Positions 54,067 through 62,561 of a stretch of 64,000 nucleotides of DNA are shown here, piece by piece; position 1 is the first letter of the stretch; every line of letters begins with the position of its first letter. Location of the stretch: contig NZ_JAENIL010000036.1 of assembly GCF_016595505.1 (NCBI RefSeq), positions 1-64,000 of the forward strand, read 5' to 3'. Both the position numbers and the translations under genes were made by a program. The stretch is from Pelagicoccus mobilis (GTDB lineage Bacteria; Verrucomicrobiota; Verrucomicrobiia; Opitutales; Opitutaceae). Under the pieces are notes generated by a model. The model was not told the origin of the DNA, did no database searches, and worked only from the letters and a program-made list of their open reading frames with translations.

Positions 54067-54730
54067 ATCTTGGAGCAGCTAAAAACCCAGCTATCGCCGT
54101 AGCAAGTCCGCACAGTAAAGAGATTCCCTGAATTGTGACAACGGGGTTAACTCCCAATCTTTTTCACAACTTGTTCCATCGATCAGGAACAATCACCAGA
54201 TTTTACCAAAAAATAGGGAGAACACCCTGCATTCGCATTTCCCGAAAATCACTGGCTGAAACTTGCTAATTTGGCCCATTGCGCCGCGAACGTTACATCT
54301 CCCACATCTAGGGGAAATCCTTGTGGGCAGGATTTTGTCACAATCCAACTCACTCTTTCAAATTAGCGATAACAGCTCGACTCACGATTGCCCCTTTCCA
54401 TCTCTACTCCAACGACTTACATCCGTCTCCAATAAGGGCCACGACGAAGCTATCCATTGTTTCAAATTTGAAACCAAACAACGACTGGATGACACTCCTG
54501 TGACGGTCGGAAAAGTCGCCCTCTCTATGCTTCAATTTCGTTTCAATTAAAAACGAAGGCCTTTGCGAACAACTCGAGACCGTTTTACATTCCCATCCTC
54601 CCCTATCGCGCCCTTGCTCATGCCTCTCGGGCAGTTGCTCCCAAGTTATTCACAATGGGTTTTCAGGGTATTTTTCCCCGATATATCTCATTTTCGGCCC
54701 CTATACGTGGTGCCCCCCATATAATGCCTA
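54067..54730. other. 664-base gene-free region with palindromes
   Basis: The longest non-coding stretch of the window. The frame at 54263-54550 has no recognisable protein pattern. Noted elements are TTGTTCC, eight bases, GGAACAA at 54171-54192; the perfect 16-bp palindrome GTTTCAAATTTGAAAC at 54459-54474; and one TTATTCACA (a DnaA-box-like word) at 54646-54654. A single DnaA-like box is not enough to call an origin. The region also contains the promoter for the panE-like gene at its left end. Confidence 0.55.
54459..54474. repeat. Perfect 16-bp palindrome
   Basis: GTTTCAAATTTGAAAC. It lies in the middle of the non-coding region, far from both flanking gene starts. Its core TTCAAA/TTTGAA is shared with the candidate TetR operator at 28859-28876. 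Confidence 0.5.
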
Positions 54731-55609
54731 TCAGCAGGACATCGCCACGATACGGAGCGATTTCGGGCGCGCTTTTACAGTGAGCGTTTCACCGCACTGG
54801 AAAATCTCCCCATCAACATGAAAGATACCTCCAGCCTCCATGTTGAGCGTAAAGCTGTCCGCGCAAATCGGAGTCACACGCGGACTATGATAGAGCTTCT
54901 TGCTGAACATCCGCCAAATAAGAATCACGAAACTGAGCAAATGCGGCTGAGCGATCGCGACGAGATTCAACTTCCCATCCGTCATCGAAGCATCGGGAGC
55001 GATAAACGCATTGCTTCCGTACTGCGACGAATTAGCGACCGCCACGATGTAAGCGCTTAAAGTTCTAGACCCGTCCGGCGTTTCGATGTCGCACTTCAGC
55101 GACTTATAAGCTCGAAACGCCTTCCACCCCTCCCGCATGTAATTGATCAGGCCACGCCCCTTCGTCTCATTGAACCTGCGGCCCACCTCAGCATCGAACC
55201 CGATACCCATCACGTTAAAGAATGGATGCCCGTCCGCTTCGCCCGTATCCACTTTGATCGCAGAGCCGGAAGCAGCCAATTTCAATGCGTCATCAAATCC
55301 TAGCGGAAGTCCGATATGGCGAGCCAAGCCGTTGCCCGATCCCATCGGAACGAGCCCAAACTCGCAATCGGTACCCACCACGACTCGACCGACTTCGTTG
55401 ATCGTACCGTCTCCTCCGACAGCCACAATTCGCCTCGCACCCTGCTCTAACGCTTTCGTCGCCAGTTCCGGAGCATGCCCGCCCCGCTCAGTTTCCCAAA
55501 CAACCGCATCCAGCTTTCGCTCCGAGACGAACGCTTTTACTCGGGCAACGCGTTCGTTTCCTTTTAAACGCTTGCCGGAGATGGGATTAACGATGAAGGC
55601 GAGTTCCAT
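54731..55609 (-). CDS. Diacylglycerol kinase-family lipid kinase (YegS/BmrU-like)
   Basis: A 292-residue protein with the diacylglycerol kinase catalytic domain at about 1-130: FIVNPISGKRLKG, VAVGGDGTINEVGRVVVG, GLVPMGSGNGLARHIGLPL. The C-terminal beta-rich half has HVDGE-type residues (GIFHVDGEIF). It would phosphorylate a lipid alcohol at the inner membrane; family members also include sphingosine- and phosphatidylglycerol-kinases. It follows the GT4 glycosyltransferase gene on the same strand. Confidence 0.9.
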   Translation of the reverse strand: MELAFIVNPISGKRLKGNERVARVKAFVSERKLDAVVWETERGGHAPELATKALEQGARRIVAVGGDGTINEVGRVVVGTDCEFGLVPMGSGNGLARHIGLPLGFDDALKLAASGSAIKVDTGEADGHPFFNVMGIGFDAEVGRRFNETKGRGLINYMREGWKAFRAYKSLKCDIETPDGSRTLSAYIVAVANSSQYGSNAFIAPDASMTDGKLNLVAIAQPHLLSFVILIWRMFSKKLYHSPRVTPICADSFTLNMEAGGIFHVDGEIFQCGETLTVKARPKSLRIVAMSC

Positions 55610-55671
55610 GGTGTTCTGAGATACACCTCAAGATGCATGAATCAAAAAAAAGCAACCTCCGATCCGCTTTC

Positions 55672-56808
55672 TCATTTTACGAGAGCACGCAAGGAAACCT
55701 GAAAACTGTCCACAACCGCATCCCAACTAATGCCTTCCGCGGTCAACCGAGCATCACGCCGCAGCTTCTCAAACCGACCGTCGTCTAGTCTACGCAACGC
55801 CTTCGCTTGCTCGACGAAATCCTCTTCGTCGCCAAACCGAGCGAGCTGACCGTTCTGGCCACTCTCCACATAAGATCGGCCAGCTGCATAATCATAGGTA
55901 CAAACAGCCAATCCCGAAGCCATCGCTTCCGTCACGACATTGCCAAACGTTTCGGTAACGCTAGCGAATAGAAACAAATCCCCCGAAGCGTAATGCCGAG
56001 CGAGATCCTCCCCTTTCCGCATTCCCGCGTATATCACATCCGGATACTTCCGCTTCAAGCGAGCCATCTCCGGACCGCCTCCAACGAGAACCATACGATC
56101 ACTCGGATTCACAGCTAAAATAGCCCGATAGGCACGCATCACCAGATCTATGTTCTTCTCCTTCGCAATTCGGCCCACGTACACGATCGCCCGCCCACCT
56201 TCGGGAATCTCCCACGAACACCTCAACTCCTCGTCCCGCTTACCTGGGCAAAACAGATTCGTATCCACGCCACGAGACAAAACTCCAGTGTTACGATACC
56301 CCTCCGCAGCCAAGCCATCGGCCATCTGCCGCGTAGGAGCCAGCGTGCAATCACAGAAATTGTGCACCATCCGCAGGTAGGCCGACATTCCCCTTTGCAC
56401 AAATCCCACACTGTAGTGGTCGCTGTACTGGTCGAAGTTAGTGTGAAAAGTCGAAGCAACAGGGATCTTCAAAAGCCTTGCCGCGATCAACGCAGCCACT
56501 CCCAAGGGTCCCTCTGTGGCGATATGCACCACATCTGGGCTGCGCTCCTTCCACATGCGGTGCAAGCTGAAGCCCGCCGGTTCCCCCATTCTCAAGCTCG
56601 AATAACCGGGGATCGGAACCCCTGCCACCACGAACTCCTCAAATGGCTGCGACTCGGCCACAGCATCCACCTCCTCGTGCTCCTGCACAGGCCGGGTAAC
56701 TTGCAGCTCCCAACCACGCTCTGCCAGCCCATGACAAAGACGTCCCAAAGTCATGGATACGCCATTTACCTCGGGCGGAAACGTCTCAGTAACCAGAGCG
56801 AGTCTCAC
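55672..56808 (-). CDS. GT4-family glycosyltransferase
   Basis: A 378-residue GT-B enzyme. The N-terminal domain starts with TETFPPEVNGVSMTLGRL and has FHTNFDQYSDHY. The C-terminal donor domain has IVYVGRIAKEKNIDL and the E-x7-E motif in ETFGNVVTEAMASG. The pattern is close to the GDP-mannose-dependent alpha-mannosyltransferases (MgtA-like) and the sulfolipid/digalactosyl-type lipid glycosyltransferases. Its neighbour is a lipid kinase gene, which supports a role in glycolipid synthesis. The donor and acceptor are uncertain. Confidence 0.87.
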   Translation of the reverse strand: MRLALVTETFPPEVNGVSMTLGRLCHGLAERGWELQVTRPVQEHEEVDAVAESQPFEEFVVAGVPIPGYSSLRMGEPAGFSLHRMWKERSPDVVHIATEGPLGVAALIAARLLKIPVASTFHTNFDQYSDHYSVGFVQRGMSAYLRMVHNFCDCTLAPTRQMADGLAAEGYRNTGVLSRGVDTNLFCPGKRDEELRCSWEIPEGGRAIVYVGRIAKEKNIDLVMRAYRAILAVNPSDRMVLVGGGPEMARLKRKYPDVIYAGMRKGEDLARHYASGDLFLFASVTETFGNVVTEAMASGLAVCTYDYAAGRSYVESGQNGQLARFGDEEDFVEQAKALRRLDDGRFEKLRRDARLTAEGISWDAVVDSFQVSLRALVK

Positions 56809-56833
56809 GGCTGCTCGGACTTTTTGCCCAGTC

Positions 56834-57625
56834 CTACTGGAGCCCTTGCTGTTGCTGCAGTTGCTGCATCTGAGCTGCCGCTTCAGCAGCCGCAGCCTTG
56901 GCCTCTTCGTCAGAGAGCACCTTGAGAAGCTCTACTTCGAAGATCAGGGTAGATGCTGGCGGAATTCCCGGACGAGGGTCATCTCCGTAGCCAAGACGAG
57001 AAGGAACATACAGCTTGATCTTACCTCCCTCGCCAATCAGCGGAATCCCTTGCGTCCAAGCGGGAATCACCTCGCTCAGCTTGAAGGTGATCGGCCCCTT
57101 GTCTTCCGTTGAATCAAAAACCGTATTGTCGAGGAAGCGACCTTCGTAGCGCACCAAGACCGTATCCGTCTCCGTAGGACGCACTTCACTGCCTGGCTCC
57201 TTGATCTGGTAAAACAGTCCTGTCGCCAGCGAAAGCATGCCCGGCGTTCCAAAAAGCGAATCAAAAAACTCCTCGCCCGCACGTGTATTCTCCTCGAGCT
57301 GGCGCGCCTGAATCGTAACCTCGCGCTTCGAGAAGTACTCTTGCAACGCAAACTGGGATTCCCTCAGGTCAGTCGGAGCCTGCTCTCCGTCGACGTGACT
57401 CATCATTCCCGCTGAAATCCAGTCGATCTCCTGCGGATCGAGCTCGAGATCTCTCAAATTAAAACGCTCCGCCAGCAACCAACCCCATGAACGCAACAAC
57501 TCCTCGTCAGTGTAAGTCGGTTCCTCTTGCTCCATCTCCTCAGGCAAGGGAATCAGATCCGCCAATTGCCCAAAACTCGGCAACGCAGCTGCAAAAAAGG
57601 AGGAAATCGCTAGAATCTTTCTCAT
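56834..57625 (-). CDS. FKBP-type peptidyl-prolyl cis-trans isomerase, exported
   Basis: A 263-residue protein with a signal peptide (1-20, ending PSFGQ), a dimerisation-like helical N-terminal region (about 30-125) and an FKBP domain at about 145-240: TVLVRYEGRFLDNTVFDSTE, IPAWTQGIPLIGEGGKIKLY, PSRLGYGDDPRPGIPPASTL. It ends in a Gln-rich tail (QMQQLQQQQ). It folds envelope proteins in the periplasm. It is upstream of the GT4 gene on the same strand with a 25-base gap. Confidence 0.92.
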   Translation of the reverse strand: MRKILAISSFFAAALPSFGQLADLIPLPEEMEQEEPTYTDEELLRSWGWLLAERFNLRDLELDPQEIDWISAGMMSHVDGEQAPTDLRESQFALQEYFSKREVTIQARQLEENTRAGEEFFDSLFGTPGMLSLATGLFYQIKEPGSEVRPTETDTVLVRYEGRFLDNTVFDSTEDKGPITFKLSEVIPAWTQGIPLIGEGGKIKLYVPSRLGYGDDPRPGIPPASTLIFEVELLKVLSDEEAKAAAAEAAAQMQQLQQQQGLQ

Positions 57626-57754
57626 AAAATATTAGGCATCAATCGGTTAACACCACCCAATCGCTACAGAAAGCGAGGGCAACGCTTGCCAGTCCTACCG
57701 ATTTACCTTCTATTGTAAACCTTCAAAATCCCAAGCAAGACCAACTGCGACCTT

Positions 57755-59671
57755 ATGAACGAAGATTCCTTTTGGATTAGCGACGACGGCCTCATCACCT
57801 CCCTAAAGCCGCGCTCCGATTCCGCCACCATCGACCTAACCATAACCTACAAGCTCAGGAACCCCGAAGAAGTCGCATTCGTCGCCGACCGGCTCGACAA
57901 GATCCAATTTAGCGAACGCAGCTCGCTAGCCCGTGTCGGCATCGAGATCTACGCCCCGCGCCCCCCTCGCCTTAACCGCGACCGGCTCATCCTCAGCGGA
58001 GAAGCCTTCGTCTACGATCTCGACTTCCCTTGCGCCCCCTACGCCGAGCGACTCCTCCAGCCGGGAACAGCCGCCGGGCGAGTTTTCTATGCACCCGAAT
58101 CCCAGAAACTAAATTCCGACGAAATTTGGCAAGCCCTGCAGGACAACCGTATCAAACTGCCAAATACGACTTCTATCGACCGCTTCGGACGTGTTTTCCT
58201 CACTCCTCACAAGGTTCAATACACCCTCCCCAAGGGCGTTACCGAACTCGATCACCTACGACTCGTCAAAGGTCTCCTCCCTCGCACTTTCCTCGACAAA
58301 GTCCAAATCCGTGAAGATCTCGACGTCGTCTCCATCGAGCCCCAGTCCGGAATCCTAACCAGCTGCTCGATGTACCTAAAAGAGCACTACGTCGTGCTCA
58401 ACCGAGGCGATGGCAACTTCGGCCTCCACTCCGGAGCCGTACTGCTCGACCCCATCAAGACATTCGGAACCGGAATCATCCTCGAGATTTACAACCGGAG
58501 CGACCAGCCAGTCATAAATCCCGTCGTATCCATCGAAGTCTACCGCGCCCCAAAATACGACAAAGAGCTCGTCGCCGAAAAACGCGACCACCGCATGGTC
58601 TTCTTCTCGAATCTCGACAAGATCTACCGCCAGCTGGACAACAAACCCAAGCAACACTTCGACCGCCTTCGCCCCACCACCGAGATTTCCCTCCGAGGCC
58701 AAAGCGCCAAAACCGAAAACCAAAGCATCCTCATTCGAGCCGAAAACTCGATCAAAGACGAGATCCTGCGCGTCGCGAACAACGGCCATTTCGGATACCG
58801 CACCGTCAACCAGGCTCTTCGCAAAGGCGACCAGGAAGCGAACACCCTCGTGCTCGACTTCTTCCCCAGCCTCACTGAGCACATCGAAATCCTCGCCAGC
58901 ATCAAGCGCCTCAAGATCCAGAATCTCGTCTTCCGCAAAGCCACGCCCATGCAGGAGTTCTTCCTCAGCAACGAGGCTCACGGCCAGCTGGAGACCTATC
59001 ACCAGCTCGGTATCAACGTGTACTGGCTGGTGCCCCAAATGAACGACCTCTACGTGCACACCTACAAGCACGACCACGGCTACTTCATCCGCGAAGAGGA
59101 AGTCGACCGCTTCCTCGCTTGCACCATCCTCGCCTTCTACGGATCCGCCCTCGAAATGGACGCAGAAGAAGAGCGAAAAATCAGCGAGCTTGTCGTTCGC
59201 ATGACCGACTTCTTTGGAAACAACGTCGGCATTCTAACCGGCGGCGGGGAAGGCGTAATGGGCCTTGCCAACGATGTCGCCCGCAAACGCGGCTGCCTCA
59301 CCGGAGCCGCTTTCCTCGAGCTCGAAGCCCAACCGCCCAAAGTCGGCGTCAACTTCTTCAACACCTTCCAGGAAACCAACCGCCACAACCGCCAGAAATG
59401 GTTCCAAGTAGCCGACTTCTGCATCTTCAATCTCGGCGGAGCCGGCACCATGGAGGAAATCGGCATCGAGCTCTGCAACATGAAGCTCGGGATCCGCCCC
59501 CGCGTCCCGTACGTCTTCTACCACGACGAGTTCTGGTCCAATCTCGAAAACCAGTTCCAACAACTCGTAGCCGACGGACGCATGCCAGCCTGGATGAAGG
59601 AGCAACTCCTCTTCTCAGGCAACCCCGACGAAATCATCCAGTTCTACCGCAAGAGCCTGCAAATTCTGTAG
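57755..59671 (+). CDS. Fusion of a dCTP deaminase/dUTPase-like region with a LOG-type nucleotide-binding domain
   Basis: A 638-residue protein. The segment at about 223-265 (FGLHSGAVLLDPIKTFGTGI, then EIYNRSDQPVI) resembles the substrate-binding strand of dCTP deaminases (HxxDPGWxGxxxLEFYN). The C-terminal part has a Rossmann fold of the LOG/lysine-decarboxylase-like family: GGGEGVMGLANDVARKRG (496-513) and LGGAGTMEEIG (560-570), the latter matching PGGxGTxxE. Known LOG enzymes release a free base from nucleoside monophosphates. Whether the fused N-terminal region is catalytic is unknown. The gene stands alone 129 bases divergent from the FKBP gene and precedes purD, so a nucleotide-related role is plausible. 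Confidence 0.65.
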   Translation: MNEDSFWISDDGLITSLKPRSDSATIDLTITYKLRNPEEVAFVADRLDKIQFSERSSLARVGIEIYAPRPPRLNRDRLILSGEAFVYDLDFPCAPYAERLLQPGTAAGRVFYAPESQKLNSDEIWQALQDNRIKLPNTTSIDRFGRVFLTPHKVQYTLPKGVTELDHLRLVKGLLPRTFLDKVQIREDLDVVSIEPQSGILTSCSMYLKEHYVVLNRGDGNFGLHSGAVLLDPIKTFGTGIILEIYNRSDQPVINPVVSIEVYRAPKYDKELVAEKRDHRMVFFSNLDKIYRQLDNKPKQHFDRLRPTTEISLRGQSAKTENQSILIRAENSIKDEILRVANNGHFGYRTVNQALRKGDQEANTLVLDFFPSLTEHIEILASIKRLKIQNLVFRKATPMQEFFLSNEAHGQLETYHQLGINVYWLVPQMNDLYVHTYKHDHGYFIREEEVDRFLACTILAFYGSALEMDAEEERKISELVVRMTDFFGNNVGILTGGGEGVMGLANDVARKRGCLTGAAFLELEAQPPKVGVNFFNTFQETNRHNRQKWFQVADFCIFNLGGAGTMEEIGIELCNMKLGIRPRVPYVFYHDEFWSNLENQFQQLVADGRMPAWMKEQLLFSGNPDEIIQFYRKSLQIL

Positions 59672-59709
59672 TGAACCGCTCAACATTTCCCCAATAAAAT
59701 TGACTTCCC

Positions 59710-59733
59710 CTCAGGGTTCCCAAACTCCCTGAG
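59710..59733 (+). promoter_or_regulatory. Hairpin just upstream of the purD start codon
   Basis: A 7-bp perfect stem CTCAGGG/CCCTGAG with a ten-base loop, ending two bases before the ATG at 59736. It covers the place where a ribosome-binding site should be, and no Shine-Dalgarno sequence is seen. It might limit initiation. Confidence 0.4.
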
Positions 59734-59735
59734 CC

Positions 59736-61028
59736 ATGTCTGAAAACACTCCTCTCACTGCCCTTGTCGTAGGATCCGGCGGACGCGAGCACACCCTCGC
59801 CACCGCCTGCGTAAATAGCCCGCTCGTCGGACGCGTCATCGCCGCCCCAGGCAATCCAGGCATCGCTCAAGACTGCGAGTGTTTCGACGTGGCAGCCGAC
59901 AACATCGAAGGGCTCGTCACCCTCGCCGAGGAACAGAAGGCCGACTTCGTGATCGTCGGACCAGAAGTCCCCCTCACCCTCGGACTCGTTGACCAGCTCC
60001 AAGCCAAAGGCATCCTCGCCTACGGGCCCAAAGCCGACGGAGCTCGTCTCGAAGGTTCAAAGAACTTCACCAAGGAAGTCCTTCTCAAAAACAATATCCC
60101 AACCGGCGCCGCCGCCAGCTTCACCGAATCCGCTGCGGCCATCGAGTACCTGCAAACCGCCTCCATGCCAATCGTGCTCAAGGCCGACGGACTGGCAGCC
60201 GGAAAAGGCGTAATCATCGCCCAGGACCTCGATGAAGCCACCAAGACAGTGAAGGACATGATCGACGGCGGAGCCTTCGGAGAAGCCTCCAAGGAAGTCC
60301 TCATCGAAGAGTGCCTCTTCGGAGAAGAAACCTCCATCCACGTCATTGTATCCGGAAAAGACTACGTCGTCCTCCCAACCTCCCAGGACCACAAGCAAGC
60401 CTACGAAGGCGACGTCGGTCCAAACACCGGAGGCATGGGCGCCTACTCCCCAGCCGATCTGATCAGCGATGAACTCATGGCTCAGATCGAAAACGAAATC
60501 GTAAAGCCATCTGTGGAAGGAATCGCAGCCGAGGGTATCGATTTCCGAGGAACCCTCTTCATCGGCCTCATGATCACCAAGTCCGGACCAAAGGTTCTCG
60601 AGTTCAACACACGCTTTGGCGATCCGGAAACGCAAGTTCTCCTCACTCGCCTCGAAACCGACCCAGTCGAAATCATGCTCGCCGCCGCCAAGAGCGAACT
60701 CGACCAGCTCGAAGTGAAGGTGAAAGACGACTACGCGATGGTCGTCGTTCTCGCTTCCGACGGCTACCCTGGCTCCTACCCGAAAGGTGAAGTCATCACT
60801 TTCCCAGAATCGGCCGGCGAAAACGAAGTCGTTTTCCACGCAGGCACAAAGTACGATGCCGAGAAGAACGTCACCACCAACGGAGGACGCGTCCTCGGCG
60901 TCACCGCTTTAGGCGCAGATCTAAAAACAGCCGCAGACAAAGCTTACGCGCTCTGCGACAAGATCGACTTCAAGTCCAAGTACCTTCGTCGCGACATCGG
61001 TTTCAAGGAACTGAACCGCCAAAAGTAG
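59736..61028 (+). CDS. purD: Phosphoribosylamine-glycine ligase
   Basis: A 430-residue ATP-grasp enzyme. Family landmarks are VVGSGGREHTLATACVNSPL, KADGLAAGKGVIIA, LTSQDHK-type TSQDHKQAYEGDVGPNTGGM and RFGDPETQVLL. Length is normal. It makes glycinamide ribonucleotide from phosphoribosylamine, glycine and ATP, the second step of purine synthesis. A hairpin precedes the start codon. A CTCCGT-loop hairpin and then a strong palindromic terminator follow the gene. Confidence 0.97.
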   Translation: MSENTPLTALVVGSGGREHTLATACVNSPLVGRVIAAPGNPGIAQDCECFDVAADNIEGLVTLAEEQKADFVIVGPEVPLTLGLVDQLQAKGILAYGPKADGARLEGSKNFTKEVLLKNNIPTGAAASFTESAAAIEYLQTASMPIVLKADGLAAGKGVIIAQDLDEATKTVKDMIDGGAFGEASKEVLIEECLFGEETSIHVIVSGKDYVVLPTSQDHKQAYEGDVGPNTGGMGAYSPADLISDELMAQIENEIVKPSVEGIAAEGIDFRGTLFIGLMITKSGPKVLEFNTRFGDPETQVLLTRLETDPVEIMLAAAKSELDQLEVKVKDDYAMVVVLASDGYPGSYPKGEVITFPESAGENEVVFHAGTKYDAEKNVTTNGGRVLGVTALGADLKTAADKAYALCDKIDFKSKYLRRDIGFKELNRQK

Positions 61029-61038
61029 CAGCAAGGAG

Positions 61039-61058
61039 GGTTGCGCTCCGTCGCAACC
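61039..61058 (+). repeat. Post-stop hairpin with CTCCGT loop
   Basis: GGTTGCG, loop CTCCGT, CGCAACC: a perfect 7-bp stem ten bases after the purD stop. It shares stem length, loop sequence and position with the hairpin at 5169-5188. Confidence 0.55.
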
Positions 61059-61086
61059 GTTCCAGCAGGCACAGACTTCACCCGCT

Positions 61087-61114
61087 AGGCCGCCTAATAT
61101 TAGGCGGCCTTCTT
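61087..61114 (+). terminator. Intrinsic terminator of purD
   Basis: A perfect 24-base palindrome (AGGCCGCCTAAT and its complement ATTAGGCGGCCT) followed by TCTT. It forms a long stem with a tight loop. Confidence 0.8.
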
Positions 61115-61169
61115 ATTAGCCTTTCTACTTTACTTATTCCCCAAAGTTAGCTACTTTTCAAAAGTAGCC

Positions 61170-62561
61170 ATGAAAGCAAAACGAGCAGTCGAAACCATGC
61201 TGTTTTCCGTGGCGGCTCTTGCCCTCTCGGCCTGTAGCGACCAAAGACAAGAACCGACCCCTAAAACGGCGGAACCCGTAGTTTACGAAGTGCGCACCGT
61301 GGAAGACGCGAAGGCTCGCTTCGCAAAAGGAATAGATTGGGATTCGCGCCCCCGGGCACGTGCCACGCTCTACACGGATCTTTTAAACAAGAACGATACC
61401 GTGGGCGAACTGGTCGGGGACTCGGTCCATCACAGTTCCGAGTACGAATGGTTCGCATTCATTGATTACGAGCCCGGCGCCTACTTCCGCCACCCAGTCG
61501 CGCACGCCTTCCTCACTTACGAGGAACCCAAAATCAGTATCCTGCCTCGAAAGCACGTCCCAACCGTGAATTACGAACCGGCCTGGGGAAACACTTCCGA
61601 GCTCTTGGGCGATGAAAACGTATTCTACAACAAAAGCTGGCTCGACCGCCTTCCCGCGAAGGACGCAGAAGATATCCTAGCAGATCAGGCGACAAACTGG
61701 CCGCCTCGCATGATGGCTGACCAATGCAAAAACGAGAAACGTGCCTACGCTCTGCTTATCCACAATATCGAAGACCTGGATACAAGTGTCGAGACGGTGG
61801 ACAACCTCGAGCTCATGACGCAGGCCCTCACCGCGAACGGCTACCACGTGCAAGATTTCGTACACGATCCTGCCACCGGCGAACGGCGCCCCTATTTGGA
61901 TTTATCGAGCCCACGTGGCGGCGGGATCCGTCAATTGATGAACTTCATTAACATCCACGTAGACTTCAATGATTGCTGCGAAGAGCTTGTCGTCTACATC
62001 ACCGGCGAAACGACGATAGAAAAGTCAGGCTACCGTGAATCCGTAAGCCTCGACCTCCCATTCGCCTACACAGGTACCGACCGCTCTCGCAAACCTGAGA
62101 AGAAGTTCTATCCAGAAGATCTAGCAACGATTCTCGACGGTCTCAAAACCTGTCACCTCAACTTCATTATCGACTCGAATAACGCACAAGGCTTTGCAGG
62201 TGACTTGCTCCGCATACCTAATACGGAAAGCGTCCTCACCTCGTGCCAGAATAACGAATACACGTATTCAAGCGCAGTCGAAACGCTCGCAGACAGCTTC
62301 AAGGATCCCTTCGGTGTTTCCCGTGGAGAAAAAGGAAGCGAGTTTACGAGCAGCGTAGCGAAATCGCTCTTCGACAACGCAGCCGCCCGCATCAAAGGAG
62401 AACGTCCGGATCAAGCCGGAAATCTAGTGAAAGCCGCCTACGAAGCCGTCAAGCTCTACGACCTTGGCTACTTGGCAGGAAAGAGCACACCAGCACTGCA
62501 AGGACGTACAATGGACTCCGATTGCCCCTGCGGCATCGACACTCAGCTGACCAAGTACTGA
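61170..62561 (+). CDS. Lipoprotein with a degenerate caspase-like (C13/C14-type) fold
   Basis: A 463-residue lipoprotein (lipobox ALSAC, Cys22) of unknown function. From about 190 it follows the order of strands in caspase-hemoglobinase folds: ALLIHNIEDLD, LELMTQALTANGYHV, EELVVYITGE (where active enzymes have YxSGHG), a helix, then HLNFIIDSNNAQGFAG (where active enzymes have DxCHSG), followed by ESVLTSCQNNEYTYSSA and FTSSVAKSLF. Both catalytic His and Cys positions are replaced, so a peptidase activity is unlikely. A binding or regulatory role is possible. The fold call rests on pattern alone. It follows the purD terminator, and its stop abuts the convergent phosphatase gene. Confidence 0.55.
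   Translation: MKAKRAVETMLFSVAALALSACSDQRQEPTPKTAEPVVYEVRTVEDAKARFAKGIDWDSRPRARATLYTDLLNKNDTVGELVGDSVHHSSEYEWFAFIDYEPGAYFRHPVAHAFLTYEEPKISILPRKHVPTVNYEPAWGNTSELLGDENVFYNKSWLDRLPAKDAEDILADQATNWPPRMMADQCKNEKRAYALLIHNIEDLDTSVETVDNLELMTQALTANGYHVQDFVHDPATGERRPYLDLSSPRGGGIRQLMNFINIHVDFNDCCEELVVYITGETTIEKSGYRESVSLDLPFAYTGTDRSRKPEKKFYPEDLATILDGLKTCHLNFIIDSNNAQGFAGDLLRIPNTESVLTSCQNNEYTYSSAVETLADSFKDPFGVSRGEKGSEFTSSVAKSLFDNAAARIKGERPDQAGNLVKAAYEAVKLYDLGYLAGKSTPALQGRTMDSDCPCGIDTQLTKY

Noticed and set aside
54263-54550. 95-codon open frame in the 664-base spacer
   Set aside because: No ribosome-binding site, no recognisable domain and overlap with a perfect palindrome; probably chance.
54646-54654. TTATTCACA as part of a replication origin
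   Set aside because: One DnaA-like word without a cluster, AT-rich unwinding element or dnaA/dnaN gene nearby is not enough.
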